DNA of 64,000 bases from Hydractinia symbiolongicarpus. Lineage: Eukaryota > Cnidaria > Hydrozoa > Anthoathecata > Hydractiniidae. The notes beneath the pieces are model-generated. The model was not told where the DNA came from. It saw only the letters and a program-made list of their open reading frames with translations, and did no database searches. The stretch spans positions 24,049,001-24,113,000 of the forward strand of contig NC_079875.1 of NCBI RefSeq assembly GCF_029227915.1. The letters run 5' to 3'. Shown in pieces: positions 55,899-64,000 of the stretch; the stretch's first letter is position 1; every line of letters starts with the position of its first letter. The translations under genes were made by a program, and so were the position numbers.

Positions 55899-57531
55899 CC
55901 AACCAGCGACGGTTGTATGATATAAATTTTAGATATGTTAATTTATATATTTTTAAATTGTTTGTAAAAAGTAAAATATTTAAATTATTAAATTTATTTT
56001 GGTGTTTGAAGAAAGTACAACTGAAGAAAAGCCAAATTTCTTAATATTGATAATGATAAAACAAATTTTGTTGTTGACAATATTTAGTTGGTACGCCTTT
56101 CACACGACAAATCCAACCCTTCCTCTTTAAAGAAAATGGGTTGGACACTTAACAGCACCTAATTCCGCAAAAAATAGAATGCCGGGTGTGTTTAAAATAG
56201 TTAAAAAGGGAACGATCTAGTGCTCCCCAATCAAGAGTGTGTTTCATGTTTAAATAATTTCCCTATCACTTTACTCCACAAAACAAAATGCAACTTTCTT
56301 GCCATAGATAGGTACGTTTTACATTGTGTACATGGATGCATTCGTGCGTATGTATTTTTCTTATTTTTGAGCATTAATTCACCTCGAATATTAAAATCAA
56401 ACGTCGGTGTAATTTTACAAGCCTCACTGAAATCAAATATTTTCCGAATTTTTCGATTTAGGTGCTCTCCTTTCTCACAAAATTATTGAAAGACTTGAGG
56501 GTGTTTTAGAAAGACAACTGTGTGACGGAATTTCAGCTGCACAGTAATTTTTTTCAGGTTTGATCCTTTATAGACTAATAATGATACGTTTTTGATTGTG
56601 CGCCTGCAAGATGATTTAAAGATGATTTTAAGAACAAAATTCAAACAACGTGCTTAGCAACCGTCAACATACAACCCCTAAACACTTCTCTGATTTAGAC
56701 ATTGAAAAAGTACGTTCGTTAAATTATTTAATAAAAAAAATGAAGCTGCAGAATAAAGCATCACTGTATGGATGATTATCTGGAAGTTACAACCGATTAA
56801 GGATTAGTTAAAACAGGAAAGGTTGTTGGGTGCAAATGAGATCAATTATGACGTCACCAAAATTTTCGCTAATAAAGTCCTGTCAACTTCGTGATCATCC
56901 TCATTTCCATCGTCATGGTGGACATAATAACAACAACTTTATTATATAGATACACGAAAATTTTGACAATGACTACTATAATTTAAGAATGAGAGAAAAA
57001 TTCCAGGTATGAATTTTCAGGTGGATTAGGATTGACTTATTATTAAACTGAAATAAAAGAAAAATTATGCTTGAAAAAAGAAAATATGAAAAAACAAAAG
57101 AAATCTCTACAAACCAAAAGACACATTGAAAAAAAAAACTCACAAAAAAGAGGGAATTCTTACTCTGCACCGTATATACGTAAAGAAAATAAATTATGAT
57201 TGCACACAGAAAGAAATATCGCTTTTTGCGTCTCAGTCCTCGTCTTTGTAGAAAATATTTTCTACGTGCTATGCCGTGTTAACATGAGCTACTTCTTTTT
57301 GAAACTCAAGTATGGGCTATAGATTTCTGTACTCATTTATAACGGATGCATCCAGGTACAAAAAACAACTTTCATTTTATAGAAACTTTGACGTGTTTTG
57401 ACCAAACGTCAATTCGCAGAAGAAAAGACGACATTAATGTTCAACCGTGCTAACAATCCTGAAATAAAAAAAAGCGTTCGGAAGAAACTTTATTAAAAAC
57501 TATATTGTTTAAAAAGAGAGAATCATTTATA
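55899..57531. other. 3' flank of LRRC27 and gene-free DNA
   Basis: AT-rich sequence directly follows the LRRC27 stop. No exon is supported between here and the repeat cluster at 57.5 kb. The open frames at 56220-56489 and 56976-57170 look spurious. Confidence 0.5.
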
Positions 57532-57625
57532 CTAGTAGTCGTCAACCCGTGGAAAGATCCACGGGGTCGCCCGTCCTTTATATATCGCATTTTGTGTTTC
57601 CGTAACAGACAGACGAGCAGACAGA
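57532..57625 (-). mobile_element. Helitron-like element, partial (copy 3)
   Basis: On the minus strand the 3' end is CCCGTGG, a six-base loop, CCACGGG and then CTAG before a T (CTAG at 57532-57535; arms 57546-57552 and 57559-57565 on the plus strand). Upstream on the minus strand is a GTCTGTC-rich tract like that of the other copies. The 5' boundary is unclear. Confidence 0.55.
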
Positions 57626-57906
57626 CGACAGGAGTGAAGTAAAGAATAAAAAGAGTGTAGATACCTCCAAGAAAAAGAACAGAGTGGATACGTTGGATGT
57701 CATCTTACTGTGACTGTCAACAAAATAGAATTCACTACTTTGACGCTTGGAGGCCCTCTCCTTACTTAAGCTGATCTTAAAGTTTTCTAGACAAGATAAG
57801 CAAATCGTTTCTAATTTTCTAACTACAGACCAATTTCAATACTCCCCTGCTTCTCAAGATTTTAGGGAGAATCATGTACAACAGAGTTTATTCTTTCTTA
57901 AACAAT

Positions 57907-60900
57907 CAACCTCGTCCCCAGGGCATCTTGTATCTTTTCTGACCCCGGGACGGCGATACGAACATGGCCCTGGAGGAGGCTGGTCCGATATGAAACCTGA
58001 TTGGCGCGGATATGTCAAATAATTATTGCGTCATACAAAACATTTTGGCGAGGCGGCGAGTCTGTGACCAACAGGAGGAAGCTGTTCGTTTTAAAATGGC
58101 GGAGGTGTATCAGCAGTATCAAGTTTTTTTTAAAGTGAAAAATTTAATAAAAAGCATTACTAAGCAATGAGAGTATAAAATAAGACATCATAAAGTAATA
58201 CTGCTTACATGACAATATTTCAATAGCTGGGAATGTTTAATAAAGCTAGAAAAGTTGTTAGCTAGCACACTATACCTAACACACTATCAAGGTAAGAACA
58301 AAAGAAAGAAACTCAATTTGTTTCCAAGTGGCCAGGTTTGATTTGCAGCTTTTTGCAAAGACTGACGTTGCATAAAATTGCCGCCCATGTCCTTTATAGA
58401 CAAAATAATTTTGCACAAAGTATCGAAAATGTTTTTTTTTTACAAAATATATATACATTACGTTTTAAATTATATCAGGTTGTTATTAGTGGGCATGTTT
58501 TATTACCTTATATGCTTTGGTTACTATAAAAGATATAAAAAGCCAATAGGTTAACCGTCGGAGCCATTTTATCATTGAATGCACATTTATCCGGCCTAAT
58601 TCAAGAAAATTCAAATTGCAAAAGCTTCAGTAAAAAAATAAAGTTATTGACTTGAAACTTGTTAAGGGGTACCTTTAAACCTATCTGATAAAATATAAAA
58701 TTACACCAGGCATGAAAAATTTAAAAAGCCATTTTGAGGAAGAGAAAAAGGTAGGAAGATTTTCTTAAACTGATTCTTGCTAGGCCTTTTTTAACACGCT
58801 ATGAAGAAATTTCAGAAAATCAAACTCAATCAAATTTTATTGAGCGCTCAATTAGGCATATGGTTAAATCCAGGATGTATTGAAGATGGTGGTAGATATT
58901 TAACAGCTCACCACTGTGATATATTATCTCAAGAGTTTTAATACAAATTACAAAGAAGTGAACATAAAAAATCACAAAAAAAGTCTAAACCGAGTATATA
59001 GTTTATAAATGAATGAATGAATGAAATAAACATATATTTCAGTTTACTAGGAGATAAATATACATTATTAATTAAAAATTTTTTTGCCCTAGTAAACCCC
59101 GGAAACTGCCAAAGTTAGCAGAGCTCGAAGTATGACAGACACCGTGGACAATACAAAACACACAACTTACACAGACAACACTACAAAACAAGACAGACAA
59201 GCGAAAAAAATGTGAAAAATATTGCAATTGCAAATCCCAAGAAAAAAGTGGTGTGAAAGTGATTGTGAACAATAGTAATTTTAGGTATATATAAATTAAA
59301 CATAATTAGACAACAATGTATGCTTTATTAGAGATTTAAGTCTATGCAAAGGGAAATCTAAAAGTCCCATAAGCGTCCCATAACTTCAGTAAAAATTAAA
59401 ATATTGACTTGAGATTTGGTATGATATGGTTTTAGATTGGTTTGATGAAATTGAGCCAAAAAATAGTTCTATTATCATCATACATTCTGAGTTTCAGAAT
59501 TTAGCCCTTTTCAAAGACGCCGATAAGCCGTTTTGACAGCATATCAATTTTGACCAAGATACAGATTCAGAAAATTTTAAAAGCTATTCTAACCTCAGAA
59601 ATGTCAGATAAGATTCAACCTAAAATTATGCTAGTAAACAAAAAATTTAGTTGCAAGGAATGTCTCTTTGCTGACATCTTTTTGTGATAGGATGCTCTTA
59701 TGAGAATACTGAATTAATCTTCACGGTTAGCTAGTTTGGCATTTTAAATATTTTTCAAGCAGAATGATAACAATAAATAGATGTATATATCAATAAAAAT
59801 CGATTTTTGAACAGCAGCAGAATTTTGATGAGCTCTAAAAAGTGCGAATTTATGAAACTAATTTTGGTCCAAAATCCCCAAAATAATTTCCTCAAAAAAT
59901 TATTCCCGAAACATTTTTTTCTCAAGGTAGCAATACTTTGCTGTTCGTAAAGTCGTATATCAATTCTTTCTAAACTATTAAGGCAGTGATACATTAAATC
60001 GAGAAAACAGATCACACACAGACTTGTCGTTCTCGATTTTCAAACCAGCATAATGCTTTTGATAAAATTTTTGAATTATTTATGTTTTAAACAGAAAAAA
60101 ACCTTGTTTTTGTATAAATTAGATGCAAATTAAGTGTATATACAAAATAAATGTGAGCTTGCTGAGTAAAAAATAAAAAAGCTGCAAGGCGTTTTAAAAC
60201 ATGTCATTAAGAAAAGAAAAAGCAGAATTTATCAGTAATGGGTGGCTTTTTGGAAATGTTAAGGCCACAAATGTAAAAGAAAAAAATACTTCTAAAGTAA
60301 ATACTCTTCTGAATCCTTTTTCACCCAATATAACTGCAAGCAGTGAGTCCACCATAGTTGAATTCAGCTTCAGCTAAGTATTGTTTAAATACAGCAAAAT
60401 CTTTGTCATCATATAAAAGCAGTAATGCAGACACAGATATGAACTCACAGTAAATGAGAATTCTAAAGTTCAGCCAAAATGAATAAAAAATGTAAATGTT
60501 AATATGAGGTTAAATTTCTGCCTAGCTACTTTCAGTCGGGCACCTAGAATGATACGAACATTTGAAAATTATGTAGCCATATCTGCACCTTAGAGAACCA
60601 ACGAAGTGCTATGTTCAGATGGGCAAATCATTTACTAATTTCCAAGTTTCCCCTAGCTACAAGTTTTGCAACCCAGTGCTTGCTAGTCAACCAATTCAGT
60701 GAAATACACATAACTAAATTGCTTGAATTTCTTCAAGTAAACAGCAGCCTAAATAACATTATTGTATATTTATACATTTACACAAAACAATCAAGGGCAA
60801 TATGCGAGAAGTTTGTGTGTTGCGATGAGAGGAATCAAAACAAACTCGCCGCACGCATCTGTGACGTAAAAGGCCGATCTCGCTTAGCTCTGCAAGGTTA

Positions 60901-61056
60901 TATTAAAACTTTGGTACATTGAGACAAATCTCATTAAATATTACACACAGAAATACTGTGTATTGGAGGGTCACGTGACGAGGCCTCCTCCAGGGCCATG
61001 TTCGTATCGCCGTCCCGGGGTCAGAAAAGATACAAGATGCCCTGGGGACGACGTTG
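57907..61056. mobile_element. 3.15-kb long-TIR transposon (Mutator-like?) inserted in the LINE
   Basis: Near-identical inverted terminal repeats of 74 bp lie at 57907-57980 and 60983-61056 (CAACCTCGTCCCCAGGGC...; outermost segment with one mismatch). They are flanked by a 9-bp direct duplication TTAAACAAT at 57898-57906 and 61057-61065. Long TIRs with 9-bp duplications are typical of Mutator-like elements. The interior is AT-rich with no recognisable transposase, so the copy is non-autonomous or a family-specific gene is unrecognised. Short elements elsewhere (28.05, 28.78 and 19.76 kb) share its ends. Confidence 0.8.
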
Positions 61057-61082
61057 TTAAACAATAACAATATTTTGTAAAA

Positions 61083-61228
61083 CTAGTCGTTAGCCCGTGG
61101 AGAAATCCACGGGTTCGCCCGTCCTTTTTATACCGCATTGCGTGCGTCTCGCTACCTGCGCAGCTAAGCTACCATTTTGCGTGACAGACGGACGGAAGGA
61201 CGGACGTATACAGGTATTATAATATAGA
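61083..61228 (-). mobile_element. Helitron-like short element (copy 2, most complete)
   Basis: On the minus strand it begins TCTATATTATAATACC after an A. It ends with hairpin CCCGTGG/CCACGGG, CTAACGA and CTAG before a T, 146 bp in all. The insertion splits the LINE frame, and removing it joins NNNIL to NKQCGF. TC...CTAG between A and T with a 3' hairpin is the Helitron pattern. Confidence 0.7.
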
Positions 61229-62441
61229 TAAGCAATGTGGGTTTCAAGCAGGTCATACAACTGATCACGCAATCATTCAGTTGAGTAAAGAGATATTTCA
61301 AGCCTTTGATATGACTAAATATACAATTCGGGTCTTTATTGATCTCAGCAAGGCATTCGATACAGTCAACCATGAGATTCTATTAGAAAAACGAAAATAT
61401 TATGGCATAAGAAATGTCTCGCATGGTTCAAGAACTACCTCTTCGAAAGAAAACAATATATTTCTTATGACGAAGGAAATACTGACTACAGGTTAATAAC
61501 ATGTGGAGTACCTCAAGGGTCAATTTTAGGACCACTTTTGTTTCTTATTTATATCAATGATATATTTAGAGCATCTAGTCTCTTAAATTCAATTTTATTT
61601 GCTGATGGTACAAATTTATTCTTTACTCATAAAGATATAAACGTACTTTTTGAAACTACTAACATAAAATTGGTTAAATTGGTTGATTGGTTTAAAGCGA
61701 TTAAATTATCCCTTAACACTTCAAAAACTAGATATACCTTTTTTCACAAACTTAGTAAAAAAGATGAAATACCTCTTAGGTTACCTGGAGTAGTTATTGA
61801 TCATGTAAACATAGGAAGAGAATATTCAATGAAATTTCTTGGAGTTCTCCTGGACGAAAATTTAACTTGGAGAGAACATATTAAATTAGTGGAAAACAAA
61901 ATTTCCAAAAGCTTAGGAATCAAGTTTCGCTTTAAATAAGAACTGCTTAAGAAGCATATATTTTTCCTTTATACACTGCTATTTAAACTATGCAAACATT
62001 GCATGGGGTAGCACTAATATAACAAAATTAAAAAAAACTGCACATTCAGCAAAAACATGCCAGTAGGATTATATTACGACAGAACAAATGTTCCCATTCT
62101 AGACCATTGCTAAAAGAACTGGGTATTCTTAATGTATGTCAGCTAAACATTTTTCAAGTCCTTATTTTCATGTATAAGATTGAAAATTTATTAGCACCAA
62201 ATATATTCATTACATTATTTAAGAAAGTTCAACATAAAAATCCAACTAGATTTTTAGGTAATAATTTCCTTCGACCAAAAATCATATCTAATGCAACAAA
62301 ATTTTTAAATCAAACCGAGGCCCAAAAATCTGGACCATGCTTCTAAACGATGAAATAAAAAGCATTCCATCTACAAAACAATTTAAAATTGCACTAAGAA
62401 ATCAGCTGTTACGAAGTAATAACGAACAAGTCTTCTTCTGA

Positions 62442-63479
62442 AACAACACTACGTGTGATAATTAAACGCTTTCTTTTATTTAACATAACATTTAATATTT
62501 TATTAAGTTTTTAATTATCAATTTTTATTTGACGCTCTTTTTAATGACGGCTAGGTAAGGTGTGAGATGATAAGACTGCACAGTGTTCTACTTACTCCTG
62601 CCATTTTATTCTACGTACCTGATACACTTATGTATATAAATACATCCCATGCCTGTACTTATGTGTATGTAGAACTTGTATCTGTAATTTTGAAGTAATT
62701 GTGAAATATCGTCACAAGTATGCTGGGAACGTTTTGCATTGTCGATATTACTACCCATAATGCACATTCACATCATGTACGAAAATAAATTTTTATAAAT
62801 GACATAGATGCGGATGAATTTGGGGGAGGGGGATAAGGGGAAGAGGGATAAAGTAAAGATGGCAATCATACTAAAAAAATAGGGTGAAATTGATTAGCAC
62901 GCTATAATTAACTACATAATTTATCGTCGTTCTCATAGTCATCATTTTTTTTTCGCTTTCTCATTCTTTTCAGACTATGGCTAAAGTTTAGCGAGAAAAA
63001 TTTGCGCATTGGATTCTTTTAGCGGAAGCGAAAATGTTTAATTATCGCTTTTTAATTGTTGATAATCTCCAATATTCTATGTTAAAATCACCTTATCATT
63101 ATTTCAAGGACAAAAGGCACCAGCATTTTGTTTTGCACTGAAAAATTACATTAAAAAAGGTGCGGCAAAAATCATTTTCAATCATATCCATTTTTTTAAG
63201 TAATTTTTTTGACACCAAGTCAAATACTTAATCAAAGAAATACACATCAAGTTGTCAGTCACAAAAGAAAGTACCATAATTTTATTACGAATATGCAAAC
63301 ATTATCGTTGTTGACGGTTTGAACCCTTCATTAAAAACGAATTTCTCGACCGATAAAAAGATCTCGAATTATTAAGATCTTAAATTAACTAAAATTCAAT
63401 ATTTAAAACAAAACTTGATAGCAAAACATGACAAAACCACAAAATAATACTTTGTATATATTTTTAAAATACCATGCTA
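62442..63479. other. LINE 3' region and AT-rich intergenic DNA
   Basis: Sequence directly after the LINE stop probably includes its 3' UTR, up to an AATAAA at about 62785. No coding exon is supported. Confidence 0.4.
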
Positions 63480-63655
63480 CTGTCATTTCACATTATATGA
63501 AGTACCTGTCGAATTGCGCAAAGGGAAAATTAAAATTAAAATAAAACAAATTTAAGTGAGAGGCGACATTTGTTTAAAAAATTGTAGCTACCGCGAAAAT
63601 TTATAGCGAATATATGCACCTCTTTACAACGAACTCTTCTTCGTAAAGGATGAAA
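63480..63655 (+). repeat. Dispersed repeat, copy B (partner at 21230-21385)
   Basis: It contains GTCATTTCACATTATATGAA, TGTCGAATTG, TTGTAGCTACCGCGAAAATT and TATGCACCTCTTTACA, in the same order as the copy at 21.3 kb. A degenerate CCCGTGT...CCACGAGG hairpin at about 63788-63808 resembles the Helitron-like ends. Confidence 0.7.
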
Positions 63656-63849
63656 TTTTAATCTGGTAATATTATAAAATCGTGTATTGTCTTGTTCTCT
63701 GCATTAACAATACCCGTAAAGTCGTGCTACGGACACACAAAATAGCAGAAACGATGTTTTTATCAACTTTGTTGTGAATGGGGGATTCCCGTGTATTGTT
63801 CCACGAGGTAACAACTTGTTTATTTAAAATAATTAACAGCACCAGTACT

Positions 63850-63941
63850 TCAACCTCATTTCCAGGACTTTTCGTCCCTCACCGTCGCTGCCCTTATTCG
63901 TCTTCCCATTAGATATACAAAAAAAAAAAAAAAAAAAAAAA
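63850..63941. repeat. CAACCTCATTTCCAGG repeat end and poly-A tract
   Basis: CAACCTCATTTCCAGGAC at about 63852 matches the terminal motif of the long-TIR family. It is followed at 63919-63941 by 23 consecutive A residues. Confidence 0.5.
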
Positions 63942-64000
63942 GGACCTACAATTGAGGTTGGCCAGTATTTCAATTTTGAAAAATAAACCAATTTTAGATT

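Larger units (their letters stand above)
57765..62441 (+). pseudogene. Decayed LINE reverse transcriptase, split by two insertions
   Basis: Three segments align in order: 57765-57906 (NYRPISILPCFS, then frameshifted ILGRIMYNRVYSFLN), 61057-61082 (NNNIL) and 61229-62441 (NKQCGFQAGHTTDHAI, FIDLSKAFDTVNHEILL, ITCGVPQGSILGPLLFLIYI, LFADGTN, MKFLGVLLDENLTWREHI and a C-terminal NDEIKSIPSTKQFKIALRNQ before a stop near 62439). These are reverse-transcriptase blocks of a CR1/L2-like non-LTR element. The catalytic FADD box is FADG, and several frameshifts and stops are present, so it is dead. Confidence 0.85.

Overview
This 64 kb window is animal nuclear DNA: AT-rich, with genes split into many short exons by GT-AG introns and a dense layer of small transposons. 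Laminin alpha, VPS33B, POLG and LRRC27 together indicate a metazoan. Divergence from vertebrate homologues, short introns and abundant MITE-like repeats suggest an invertebrate, perhaps a cnidarian. That placement is an inference; nothing in the window fixes the species.

Layout. 0.1-3.2 kb (+): the last five exons of a laminin alpha chain, covering the end of LG4 and all of LG5. 3.2-6 kb: 3' flank, a SINE-like hairpin with poly-A, and a LINE remnant. 6.2-16.4 kb (+): VPS33B in 23 exons. 17.0-21.8 kb (-): a six-exon gene for a pleckstrin-homology adaptor-like protein, convergent with VPS33B. 22-30.2 kb: no convincing gene; it holds a piggyBac-like MITE, a 128-bp minisatellite and other short repeats. 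30.2-40.5 kb (-): the mitochondrial DNA polymerase gamma catalytic subunit in 19 exons. 42.6-55.9 kb (+): LRRC27 in 13 exons, head-to-head with POLG. Its large central exon adds an in-frame Tudor/agenet-like module that I do not recall in vertebrate LRRC27. 57.5-62.4 kb: a decayed LINE reverse transcriptase split by two later insertions. 62.4-64 kb: repeat fragments.

The four recognised genes serve unrelated housekeeping or structural roles: basement membrane, endolysosomal tethering, mtDNA replication, and an LRR/coiled-coil protein. I see no operon-like co-function. Gene models were assembled by hand from splice sites and reading frame. The VPS33B, POLG, PH-protein and LRRC27 models each keep one frame across all exons. 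The least certain parts are POLG exon 9, PH-protein exon 1 and its exon 3 donor, and the exon 7/8 junction of LRRC27.

The best candidates for something new are the LRRC27 module fusion, a 3.15 kb long-TIR element with an exact 9-bp target duplication inside the LINE, and a 100-150 bp Helitron-like family ending in hairpin-CTAG. A fold-back element carrying a tRNA-like promoter is also notable.
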